Shown one piece after another: positions 38,424 to 53,248 of a DNA stretch of 64,000 nt. How positions within the stretch are numbered: the first letter of the stretch is position 1; each line of letters opens with the position of its first letter. Source of the DNA: Whitmania pigra (taxonomy: Eukaryota > Annelida > Clitellata > Hirudinida > Haemopidae); NCBI GenBank assembly GCA_021613335.1, contig JAJTWR010000344.1:1-64000 (forward strand), given 5' to 3'. The translations under genes were made by a program, and so were the position numbers. A model generated the notes under the pieces. It had not been told where the DNA came from. It was given only the letters and a program-made list of their open reading frames with translations, and did no database searches.

Positions 38424-39393
38424 GGTCACCGATTTAATCAAAACGTAAAAAATATGACAAGCATCTGCTTTAGTCTTGTTGGTCGAAATAAATAACAATA
38501 AAGGAAAATCAGGAATTTCGATACAGTTACAAAAAATAGTTATTTCATATGCAACCGGAATTCATTTAAGTCAAACTTTTTCTCCTTATTTCTTTCGCAT
38601 TTCAAGATAATCACCTAAAACTTCACCATTTACAAAAAGTCATTAACCGCGCTGATAGAAAGTGAACGAATTTATAATGGTCATTATGACATTCTCCATA
38701 AAATTCAATTTGCAAGACAGCTGAGTGAGATATTATTGAGCGTTATTGGCAATAGATTTATTCTATTCAATTCATGTGGTAAAATCGAGAAACTAAGAGT
38801 TCATTACCAAAGTGAAATCAACTTTGTAAACCACAGCATAGGTTGGCGGACTGGACATTCGAAACTTGGCGCAAACACCTTATTTATTTTGGAGCCAAAA
38901 TCATTTAATTAATGCAAGAACGGCGATATTTCAGCATGATATATCAATTTACTTGAAATAGATAGTGGATTTTGTCGACTCAAGACAAGTTCTAATACCA
39001 CAAATTCAAAGATATTTCCACCATGAATTCAATTTGGAGACCTAGGCAGAAGTAATTTATCTAAATGTTTTAATAAGACAAGCGATTATAAGCAACAATT
39101 TCAATATAAAATGAACTCAAACACACTGAAAAAGTTCTAGTCGGTTCGAGTCAGGTGAGAACAACCGATCCTACTTCACCGAATTCGTTCGCAAATCAGT
39201 TTTAACAGACCATTCCTTCTTGCCCGCAAAGGATTCAACATGCCTGTTAGCAGTAGTTTCTTGTCTTCGCTGATTTGCCTACGCTTTTAGTTAGATATAT
39301 ACTCGAATTGCCTGTTAATGGAATTGACGTTAAAAGAAAAAAAAATGAAAATAAAGAAATGAACGCAGTTGTCTAGTTTGATTTTTGCTACAG

Positions 39394-42620
<3,227 letters not shown>

Positions 42621-43756
42621 AGTCATCTGGAGACAAAAGTCTTTAAGTAGCTGTAGTTTTTATTTTTCAGAGGTGCACTCATTTTATTTTAGCTCACTTT
42701 TAACGGGTTTTCCGCAGTCGTTTGTGTTTATGAACTTTTAAAAATTTTGTTCGCATTTTTCATGAATGCCTTGTCAAATAATTTTAGTGACTTTTTATCA
42801 GTAATTCATAAAAGTATCGGGAAATTCGTTTTAAACAAAGTTTTAAAAATGTTATAAAATCATTCTCGGGTTGACAGCCTTTTAATGTCCTTAGATTGAC
42901 TTTTACCTAAAATGCTGAAACTTTCAGTAAAACTCACTTTTTCATGGATGACTAATAAACGTGATTTAATTTGAAACATTTTACTGGCGCTAATATTTTA
43001 CTCTTCATCTTTATTATTTTTCACAATAATAACTTTGTAGCCTCACTATTAATTAAGTCGCTGTAGTTAAGTTTCCACTCGTTCCAGCAGCATCTTTTTG
43101 TGAAATCTTATTGTAGCATTAGTGGCACACGAATCGAGCGCATGTAAGCAGTTTTTACGTTGAATTATTTTTCATTTGCTGTTTTAAATTTAGTTTGTGA
43201 ATTTAAATTTAGGTTGTGAATAAAACCTTTTTGTTTAGTGTGCCTCACGTAGCTCATTTCAAACTTTAATTAGCTTAAACCAGTCAGCGAGTTACGACTT
43301 ACAACACTTAACCATAGTTAGGTAGGTCGAAAATATTGGTTTCAGACGCATGTCTTTTGAAAATTAAAGTTCAATGGGGACTGGGTTTTAATTCTTGAGT
43401 CGCGAATGATTCAACAAATTATTTGATATTCTAAGAGTATTAATCTTGCTTTTGCTAGTGACTTTCAGGTATTATTAAGGAATTGGGTCGATATGACCTA
43501 CTCAATAACGAATTTAACAATTAATTAGCATAGGTTTTCAAAATAATTTTCTAAAGTTGAAAAGCGAATCTTCAGATTCATCGCTCTTGAGCTTTAATGA
43601 ATTTTCAATCATTAATTGTGCTAATCATTGACCTTAAAATTTGCAACTTAAATCGCAACTGAATTGGGCAATCCTTATTGCAAACGACAGGCGAATTGAT
43701 CGTAAGAGGCGCACACATATAAGCAAGGAGTCGCTTCACGAGCTCAAATTCAGAGG
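42621..43756. other. CPEB1 3' untranslated region and ovoA upstream region
   Basis: No coding exon seen. Polyadenylation candidates at 42954-42959 and 43219-43224. The sequence just before the ovoA ATG (AGGAGTCGCTTCACGAGC) may be its 5' untranslated region. Confidence 0.4.
42954..42959 (+). other. Polyadenylation signal candidate, CPEB1
   Basis: AATAAA in GACTAATAAACGTG, about 330 bp after the CPEB1 stop codon. Confidence 0.45.
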
Positions 43757-46030
43757 ATGACTGCACTGCCTCAAGTTCTGACGGGAAACTTCACATTCCT
43801 CCCGGTGGATGTGCCTGATCTTTCAAAATGTGACAAAAAGTGAGTAATCGATCGAGTCTAAGTTTTATTCACATTACCTTTCATTTGGTCTTAAGTAACA
43901 TTTATCTTGAGTATTTTATAATTAAAATTGCCCTCTAATATAATTACGTTAAACAATACTTTAATTTAATAAAATAAATAAAATTATATTAAATATAATT
44001 GTATCAATTATTTAATTTGATAAAATAAAAAGTAATTGAATGCATAAAGTAATCTTAAATGTTCAAGCAATTTAAGCAAGAGTGAATAGCAAATCAAATC
44101 AAATTTTTGAATTTCTAATTTGAATTGAAATCATTATTTCACGCAGGATTCTGATTTCAATTAATTTTTTGATTATTTTGATTTTTTGTCCAATCTAAAT
44201 ATCACAAAATCAATTTTAAAATGCTTAAGTATCTTTTTCTATGCCATTATCATTTGATAATCGATGCAACTTACCTTTAATTGTTCTCGCGATATTAACG
44301 TCTTAGCGCATGAAAGTCGTAAAAGTGGTGATAACATCGGGGAAATTGTTATTTATAGATGCCACTTTATGGTATTTAACAAGTTGTTACTAAGTGTGTA
44401 AACTGTGTTAATAAGCCGATATCAGGATCGATATGTTCAACCACTTTTTTTCAATACGTGGTCTCGTTCTTAGATTTTAAGCTTGCCTTATCTTTATGAA
44501 AACATTGCTTGACGTTTGTTATTATTAGTTAAAATAAGTAATAACTGCATTTTAAGAGCCACTGTAACAGTTGTGGATTAATCTACAACTTGAAGATAAA
44601 TTGATCAAAAGTCGCGATAGGGCTTATTTTCGTGGAACGACTTAAACTTTCAATTATTCAACAATTTATTAGCACATTTATTCATGTTACACAATTCATT
44701 ATGCACCAAGAGTTAAAAAGCATGAATTTAATCATTTTGTAAATATAAGTAAGAATAACAAGAGGGGGTGCTCCGTCAAAACAACCCGGTCAATGTATCT
44801 TTATAAAAAAAAAAAAAAAAACTATTTATATGAGTTGAAGACATTAACCGATAACTGATTCCAAATTTGATTAAATGAAATGAGTTTTATGTTTTGATGA
44901 TTCTGTTTTGACGGGGCTATTTTGTCGCCGGGCTATTATGACGGGGTGCCACAAGAGGGAATACTTAAAATGCATTTTTATGCCAGTTAATACATTTAAA
45001 TATCAAACAAGTTTTTGGGCAAAAACACGAGCATTAGCGATTAATTTAACAATTGATGCATTGAACAAACGTTACGATTGTAACCTCAACTAAAGTAATG
45101 ATCAAGTAGATGTAAACTTTGATATTCGTAACAAACATCATTATTGCACATTAAATATTATAACACAAACACTCTTTATTAATAAAGAAGTCACAACGGA
45201 TGGGATCATTTTTACTGGCTCAAGCTCACCAAGAGTTGGCTCTTGTCAACTTAACTACTACTCATCTCCGCTATAAAAACTACCTGTTAATTAACAACGG
45301 GGTTAAAGGGTACCAATGGTTTAAAAGCAGCATTGCATTTCACTTTGGTGGAAACATAATAACCTACTAAACCTATTGTACTTAAGATAGTAAAACGACA
45401 GCTACTTCTGTAAGATAAAAAAAATGATGTCGTGGAACATTTAATTGTTGAGAAGTGGCATAATATTGTTTTTTTCGAATAACAATTTAGTTTTGTTCCA
45501 CCAATCGGGAATTCTGTAAAATCCAATTTAGCCAATCCTTCGTTATTTAAGATGTTAATTGACCGGTTCAACAGATGGCAAATTAAAGTGAATATGAATA
45601 AATGTTGTGAATTTTCGCGTAGGGATAAATAAGTAAATAAATAAGTTACACTTGTCAGACATAAATGGAGCAAAATAATAAATTCCAGTTTACAACTCTT
45701 TTATAGACTCAGATTTAAAATTCAAAGAACTCATCCTCTCTCGGGTCAAGAAAGCAAACATGATGCTAGGTATTAAAGAATTAGTTTGCCCTTCCCTTTC
45801 TCTCTGTACATATTCAATGCCCAGAGAACACATTAAGAAAACTGATGACAAGATCGGCCAAAAAATCTGTCCGAGTTTTTCCCAACAGAATTTACAGTTT
45901 AAGTTTATTTTTGTTTCGTTTTTTGTCGGGTAAGGAAGCGTTTGCACCTTGCTTATTATTTACGCCATCGTTTCAGCGAGGTGCCATTGGCTCGTGCAGA
46001 TTTTTTCTAATAATAATAATGATGATGATG

Positions 46031-46080
<50 letters not shown>

Positions 46081-46198
46081 TAATAATAATAATATAATAA
46101 TATTAATAATAATAATATAATAATAAGAATAATAATAATAATAATAATATAATAATAATAATAAGAATAATAATAATAATAAATAATAATAATAATAA

Positions 46199-46256
<58 letters not shown>

Positions 46257-46276
46257 TAATAATAATAATAATAATA

Positions 46277-46313
<37 letters not shown>

Positions 46314-49300
46314 TTTCAAAATTCTTAAGAGGAGACTAATAAAGCCGATATGTTTCTTTGAACATTAAATAATTTGAGAGTAAAATAAAACCATTGTTCG
46401 CAAAGCTAATTCATTTACGTATAACTGCGCTAGTACTATCATTAATTATAAAATAATTAGAAACAATCCTCTCAAACATTCGACGGTGTTGAAGGGAATG
46501 ATTGTTAATGAGTGACTTTGAATAGTTTTAGGCTTGTAAGTGCTTTCGACGAAAAGGGTACAAAGTCAGTCTTTCGAGACTTTCGTTTGAGGCAAACCTT
46601 TCCCTCACACTCACACCCATCTGTAGTTTCGTTCAGTTTGCGTGTTTCATGAACGACCAAAAGTTTATTAACCCCTTTCATGTGAAATAAAAAAAATGTT
46701 ACCGCGTAGATTCTTTTATAAATAAAATGGCGTATATTGAATAAACATAAAATGAACCTGTTAAACGTAATGTTACAGTCGTAACAGGGTTTGAATAGTA
46801 CAGACAACGATAAAGGCAATATTATAATACGTTCAACACATTGCAAAGAAAATCTCGCTAAAACGTAATATTAAGTAGGAAGGGGTTTAAACTTAGTGGT
46901 CTAATTTAATTGGATGAGCGGAGACCAATTAATGTTTTGAATGTTTTGCTTTTCAGACAAATAAGAAATTATTTTGTGAATGCCTACGACATCAATGAAA
47001 GTTTGTTTTCATGTTTAGCAAGTTAGTATTTGACACGTTCTCTAAAATAGAAACTCCCAACTTAATAATTGTTTCTTGAACAAAGGCGAGGATGGATTTT
47101 ATAAATGTCCCGACAGTTTGCGATTGCCACTTATTTTCTATTACGGGCATACTGCAGCAGTCTACATGAATAAAATGATCTTGGCAAACTTAATTCGAGT
47201 AAGCATGCCTTCACCAAATCCTTTAATAATTTTATAAATCACGAATTTACAATTTTGCGCAGACAGAAGAGAGAGTGAATTTTCAATTTGAGACAATATT
47301 TGAAACCGGGGTTGATGAAATGTCTTGGGACGATCTGGTTGGATTAAAAAACTTCTCATCTTTTGCTTAATGACTGACTTAACACATTTCGTTCCGAAGG
47401 AGCATTACAGAATGGGTAACAAATATATATGGCCATCCGTTTATGAAGTGGTTCAGTTCAGGAAAAAGGTGAAGGACCTGATTCTAAAAGTCATTGAAAG
47501 AACTCCTCTCCAACTCCCCATAAACTTTGAAAGTGCTTGGGTTTGTAATAACATCCAATGATAAATTTGAAAATAATTAAATTTGGTAATATTTGGAGAT
47601 ATTAAATACTAAAAATATTGATAAATTTGTTTTTTAAGACAAATAGAGGAGATTACAGAAGTAATAATGTTGACACTTAAGTATGCATTGGTATGCATTG
47701 TACGTATGTCTGCTTATTATTACGTGTTATTTCATTTTTGGAATAATAAAATTGTGACTATTTCTTGAATGAATTTATAAATCATTTATCGTAGTGGGCT
47801 CTACTAATGGGCATTGAACACGAGAGGATCCACATCGAAACATCGTCAGTTCTCATTCGACAGATGCCCATTGGTCTCGTGAAAAGTCCCAGTGTGTGGA
47901 AACATGGTCCAACTGGTTGTAAATTTTTACAATTTGTAGACATACGTCATGGAAGCTACATTCTTGATTTAGAATTGTTTTAAATGCTTAAGGTGGACAA
48001 CGACTTAGCAACGAATTCGTAAAGGTTAGCGGTAGAACAGTAACTCTCGGAAAACCTGTTGACCATCCTACTTATGGGTGGGACAACGAATACGGACACA
48101 TCATAATGAGGTTTCACATCATTTTTTTCAACCAGCCTTGCATGAACTTCGCCGATCGTTTGTTGTAGAATCCATGATTTCGAAGCTTCAAAGTACCTAG
48201 TAACAAACGAGGAGTTTTTGGAATTTGTTAATGATGACGGATACAAACGAAAGCAGTTTTGGTCGTCAAGTGGATGGTCTTGGCTGACTTACCAACAAGC
48301 GAATCATCCTACTTTTTGGGTTTGCAACAGAGGTTACGTATTTGCAAATGAAGCATTTTCTTTAAATTTATAAGAGATGATCATTTAGGCGGTAAAGATT
48401 TTTTTAGTGAAAGATATTCATGGAACGCTTGGATTTATAAGGAATTCATAAAAAAAAAAGTACACATGTTCCAATTAACTTAAATTAATCTGACAAGTCT
48501 GGTAATTTAGATGGCTTGAGTAGCAGAATCTGATTTTTGTATCTCAGAAATTAACTTAAAAATTGATTGATATCACAAGTCAAAGATCAACGATATGATC
48601 AGAATGAAAATCATAAATTGGACCTGATAAGTAAATCTATAACAGCGACACTTAAGACGTGGAGCAACACTTGAATGCAACAGCAACTGCTAATTTATTA
48701 AAAATGATTTCTGAAGTGTTTCCTGAATGGGTCGTTAGAAAAAGTCGCCTATGATTTTTTACAAAACACATCGATCTAAAGATTTTTTTAGATGTAATTC
48801 AAATTTTTATCCAAGATTCCGCAATCCAACACTTATTCTACATTTCTTATTTTTCTGAGCCGATAACGTTTGTACTTGATGTTACGTATTTATTAGTCAT
48901 TACTTACGTCTGAATTAACTCAGGCATAGGCCCGGAGCAGTGTGGTAGAGGAGGCTCACAAGCCTTTGCGCCAATCCCGTTAAGCACCTGAAAAGCTGGT
49001 TGAGGACATGTACATTGGCACATCCCGGCCATGACTAAATCCGACACTGAACCTCTAAGCTTTTATATACCTAATACTAAGATTACTATTAGCAGGTTGC
49101 AAGTCCAGATGCGGAGCTGACTTGAGGCAATACTCGCACTGCGAACCTTCAATTAACGACGACACTTTTAAACTCAGATGTCTTTTTGACGTCATCGATA
49201 TGCCAGTGAATTGGCCGGTAGAGGTAAATTATTATGAGGCCAAAGCATTTTGTGCATGGAAAGGAAGAGAATACAGGTTACTCGCAGAAGCGGAGCATGC

Positions 49301-51066
49301 TGCACTCAGAAATGAAGTATTTATTTATCGCTTTTATAGAAATGTTTATGCTGATATTATGCTTAATTGCACGCAGAACGATCCTAATGCAGTCACAAAT
49401 GTACAATTTCTTTACGGTTCCTCGACGGTTATCAGTTATTTTGATTGAAGTGTCTTGGCATTAGATTAGTATTTATAAAAAATACTTTGAAATTAACAGC
49501 CTGTGGATTTCTTTCCCCCAAACAAATTGGGTTTACATGATGTCAGTGGCAATGTGTGGTGCTGGTTGGAAGATCACTTAAACGGATTTCCAGGATTTCA
49601 AACCAACTACCTCTACGATGACTTTACCACACCATGCTTTGATGGATTGCACACGGCGATCGCGGTTTGCCTTTAAATTTTCGTCGAATCCGTTATTCGT
49701 ATAATAACTAGTGAAAAATAGGCTCTAATCAAACTTTCATTAACTTAGTAAAATTTGTCAGGTAATGCGTTTTAAAGAATTAATTTATATTTGCTAGGGA
49801 GGATCCTGGGCCACTAACGGCTTTCATGTGGGAAAATTCTCAAGGTTTTCATTCAGGAGACATTTCTTCCAACATTTAGGATTTAGAATGGTAAAGCAAA
49901 AATTTGATAACTCGGCAAAATTACCGATAAAATTAATTAGAGCTACGGACATTTCCATCACCAATGTTGGCAAGTAACACTTCGAAAACTGATTTTCGAT
50001 GTCCTATATTTCAATTACTCCATCATACATCGTCCTAATTTTTAGATTGTCCATTCGACGAAAAAGAACTTAATGATCTTTGCATCCAAGAAGACTCGAA
50101 AAACCTTCAATTTTTACTTGAAACTCCAGAAAGTTTGAAACGTGCTTTAGCAGATGATGCACCCAGTGGATTAAATGACTTCTGTCTCAGAGAATGTCTG
50201 AAAGTGATCCGAAGACATTTTGTGCCAAATGAAACCTTGCTTCATATCGGATGTGGAACGGGTGGTTTAGCCTTTGGAATGAAGAAATATTTCAAGAAAG
50301 TTGGTGTCTTACGTTGTGATAACTTTTGTGGTTGAAGGAAAAATACTGCTCAATTGTGACATTGAAATAATTAAAACGATTACTAGATTGGTAAAACAGT
50401 AATATGTTACGGTACCGTTAATTCAGTGTCATTAAAATAGTAATTATATAATATATATGACTACATACTAAACAGGCAAAATTATACAAATTTGATTTCA
50501 AAGGTTGTAGGGATCGACTTGTTCCGATCAAACATAGAAATCTGTATGAAAATAAACGGAGCTAGAGATGAAAAGTGGTCTAAAAATGAACTCACTTTTA
50601 AGCAGGTTGTTTATTGCAGTGTGAATGGTTGGATCAATTTGTTATACCAATTTGTTATTACAGATTACTTGGATTCCAAACGAATTATCTAACCATAACG
50701 TTGTCATTTTTTCTATGGCGGAGCGTGTAGCAAACTTGAAAGGTATATTCATTTCCTTTGCATTACTCCATTGTTTTCTCTAACTTGTTAATGTATTATC
50801 TAATCTAACGTATTACTTCCAGCTTGGAGTAGGAGAATGCCCGAAGTTGTAGGCAAATGTGGAATTCTTTTCAGCGTTAGCAGAGGAACAAGACATATAT
50901 TTGAAGATGATGAGCTCTCCATGAGCAAGTAAGATTTAGATTTTAAAATATATTAAAACGATTTTTGAATAAGTCTATGATTTATATTTTTAGGTTTGTT
51001 TTGGTTGATGATTCATCACACGAGTTCGAGAATCAGACTATTCGATTCACTGCTTGGCGCAAATGA
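43757..51066 (+). CDS. ovoA: 5-histidylcysteine sulfoxide synthase / ovothiol synthase
   Basis: Non-haem iron enzyme that joins cysteine to histidine C5 using O2, the first step to ovothiol; its C-terminal methyltransferase acts later in the pathway. Exons 43757-43839 (start MTALPQVLTGNFTFL), 46957-47021, 47086-47198, 47263-47337, 47400-47540, 47795-47915, 47992-48110, 48169-48331, 49097-49314, 49379-49429, 49496-49670, 49799-49969, 50046-50299, then about 50503-50607, 50665-50741, 50823-50928 and 50995-51066. The DinB-like domain has FYYGHTA (first His) and HERIHIE (the HX3HXE iron ligands). The FGE-sulfatase-like core has NWPVEVNYYEAKAFCAWKG and GGSWATNGFHVGKFSRFSFR. The methyltransferase motif I is LLHIGCGTGGLAFGM. 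All three parts look intact. The first intron is 3.1 kb and holds a MITE and an ATT array. One intron has a GC donor. No ovoB lyase gene lies in the window. Confidence 0.93.
44767..44950 (+). mobile_element. Inverted-repeat MITE copy with 9-bp target duplication
   Basis: Flanked by exact ACAAGAGGG at 44758-44766 and 44951-44959. Starts GGTGCTCCGTCAAAAC and ends GCTATTATGACGGGGTGCC. The left end has lost one inner GCGACAAAATAGCCCCGTC unit. A poly-A run at 44803-44820 interrupts the body. It lies in ovoA intron 1. Confidence 0.9.
46010..46313. repeat. (AAT)n microsatellite, about 300 bp
   Basis: AAT/ATA repeats with AAG and TAAT interruptions, preceded by a GATGATGAT run. It lies in ovoA intron 1. 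Long Ile, Leu and Tyr frames are artefacts. Confidence 0.96.
48910..49080 (+). repeat. GC-richer block in an ovoA intron, probable repeat
   Basis: CCCGGAGCAGTGTGGTAGAG then GAGGCTCACAAGCC, CGCCAATCCCGTTAAGCACC and CATCCCGGCCATGAC stand out from surrounding AT-rich intron. No second copy is seen in this window and no coding frame is convincing. Confidence 0.35.
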
Positions 51067-51345
51067 AACTTTTTCATCTTTTCAAAGAAATATAAGTGTG
51101 GTCAAATCAGGAATATTTAAATTTGTTACTCAATTATGTCTCGATGTATGTCATATTTATCAAAATTAATGTTTTAAAATAATTTATTCAAAGCAGTGCA
51201 GGGAACGAATAATTTTTTTAATAGTTAACATTTGGAAAATTAACGATTAATTATTGATTAATTTATATTGATACAAAAAAAAATGCAGTTCATAAATTTA
51301 TGACTTATCAACTAAAATTCAGTGTTTTCCCACGTAAAAGTTGTC

Positions 51346-51480
51346 ATAGCCAGGGTTGAGCAAACTACGGCTCTCCGGAGTATATTACTCGGCACATGTA
51401 CGTTGCGATCCTACGACGATGTCAATTTTGTTCGACTAGAATTTTCCATATATTTTTTATATTTTATTCCGGGTATTTGA
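51346..51480 (+). mobile_element. hAT-like element end
   Basis: CAGGGTTGAGCAAACTACGG followed by CTCTCCGGAG resembles the terminus CAGGGGTCGGCAAACTACGG of hAT (Charlie-like) elements. No right end or 8-bp target duplication was found. Confidence 0.45.
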
Positions 51481-51504
51481 TTTGAATCACGGGCTTAGAG
51501 AAAA

Positions 51505-51583
51505 TGAACACCCAATCATAATACGGCGACAAAATAACTCAAATTTTGATGGGCTATTTTGTCGACGGGCTATTATGGGGTGC
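51505..51583 (+). mobile_element. Internally deleted MITE copy (9-bp TSD family)
   Basis: ATAATACGGCGACAAAATAA on the left and GGGCTATTTTGTCGACGGGC then TATTATGGGGTGCC on the right retain only the terminal repeats, as an almost perfect hairpin; the AT-rich body is gone. Confidence 0.75.
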
Positions 51584-51699
51584 CAAAGAATTTAGTTAAA
51601 ATAAATTAACGAATAATCTCAGCCCTAATTCAAAGCGCTATTTTACTTTTAAAAGCAGTCTCACCTAAAAATGTCTTTAGAGAAAACTTGACAATGCAG

Positions 51700-52110
51700 C
51701 TAGAAAATGGAACAAAACCGACAGACCGTAGCCGTCAGCATGGCGTACAGTAAGCACTATTTCAAGATGGAAAAAGAAGGCCGACATAATAAAGCAAATG
51801 CGCGAGAAGTTAAAAAAAACTGAGCAAAAAGATGTCGTCGATGCAGTGTTTTAATAATTCACAAATGTGCGATCGACAAAGCTTCCCATTAATGGTTCCT
51901 TGGTGATGGAGAAGGTTGGCATCCTTGCCGTAAAGCAAAAGACTTTAAAGAAGTTCAGGGGTGACTGGATCGTTTCGAAAAGAGGCACCGTATTGTCTTC
52001 AAAACAAATTGTGGAGAGTGTTCTGAGGTACAATAGGAGCAAATCGATTCATGGCTAAAGGCTCAAATGCGCACAATTTTGAATCCTATGAGAATGGGAA
52101 AAGTTTTAAT
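51700..52110 (+). pseudogene. pogo/Tigger-like transposase relic (Tc5/CENP-B-type DNA-binding region)
   Basis: Shifting frames read KLPINGSLVMEKVGILAVKQ and then, in the next frame, FEKRHRIVFKTNCGECSEVQ. The family pattern is (L/I)P(I/V)xGPxxxEKAxxxA, then GWLxRFKKRHxIxxxxxxGExxxV. Frameshifts separate the two blocks, so it is a fossil. Confidence 0.6.
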
Positions 52111-52119
52111 GCTTAGAAA

Positions 52120-53240
52120 AAGGGTGTTTTGAAAATGCCTTCCAGACAAGACTATGGCATTTTGTGGGGGATTTGTCTTGGTGGAATAGTTGAAGGACCG
52201 ACTTAGTTGCAGTTAATAAGGATGGAAGCCAGAGGCCCCCGCTCTATATTATAAGAAAATTCAAGAATCTCAGTTATTTTAAGCAGACTTAAGTTCTCCC
52301 AAAGCCAGATGACGATGGCCAGCCAAGAGCCCGGAACACAAAAGATCTATTCAGTGTATTAAATGTGTTGCAAGATCCTGTGAGTATACATTCTCATTTA
52401 TTAACATACATCATGTGCATAACAAAATTTCAAGATCGTGGTAACATATTGCCGCCATATTGGTTTTCGGTTATCTCGACGCTTTTTGTCAAACCCCTAA
52501 GCCGGCGACACAATCGGGTTCAACTGTAGTTAATTTTAAGTTTAAACTAATTGCATGTTGGTGGAATATTTAGATATGATAGATGCTTGAAGACCTTGAA
52601 TATCAAAAGATCAAAGATCACGAAAAAATGTACATGTCAAAGACCAATGAAATGCTTATTTTTAGAACTTTGGAACAAAAAATTTTATGCTGAAACGCAG
52701 AGATGTTTGTAACATTTTTCACGCACTGTGTACAAGTGGGGAGTTATATAGGTGAGATGAAGCCCATAGCCACAACAGGCTGCGAATAGCTTCCAGAAAA
52801 TTAATTGTGTTCCCTTGGCACGTAACTTCTCGATTTCCTTCACCGCCCCTCTTGTACTTGTTGAACTCCGCCTAAAAAAGTTTGAAAATAATTGTAGCAA
52901 AACATCCATAAGATTGCGATATTTATCTTATCTTTCAGAATTTATGAACTGATTTAGGGATGGAAGGACATCAAATACAATAAGCTGCTGTGCGATTAGA
53001 TGCATAAAATTTTTAAATAAAGTGATCGAGTTATTTTCTTATGTTTTGAGCAGTATAATTCGAAAAAACCTTTACGACTTAATCAAGTTAATTGGAATAC
53101 TTGCGAGGCTACTATTAGAAAGCTAAAAGTTTTCCTTGTATACGTGTATATCCGCCCGACCAGAACTGAAAAATGCCTCGTCTCGAGTGTTAGTTTGAAA
53201 ATAGCATTTTAATTTAGTCTCGTACTAATTTGAATTTGAA
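52120..53240. other. Upstream region of MPI, first exon not located
   Basis: AT-rich. The MPI start codon should lie here, because the first recognised exon begins in phase with two bases (GT CTA GAG). No convincing start exon was chosen. Confidence 0.35.
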
Positions 53241-53248
53241 TCCACAGG

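Noticed and set aside
45690..46000. Possible LINE fragment (frame with VKKANMMLGIKELVC) before the ATT array
   Set aside because: Resemblance to the reverse-transcriptase KANxMLG segment is limited to one short word; not enough to call.
43757..51066. Bacterial origin of ovoA by recent transfer
   Set aside because: The gene has at least sixteen spliceosomal introns and the same base composition as its neighbours, consistent with long vertical descent in animals.
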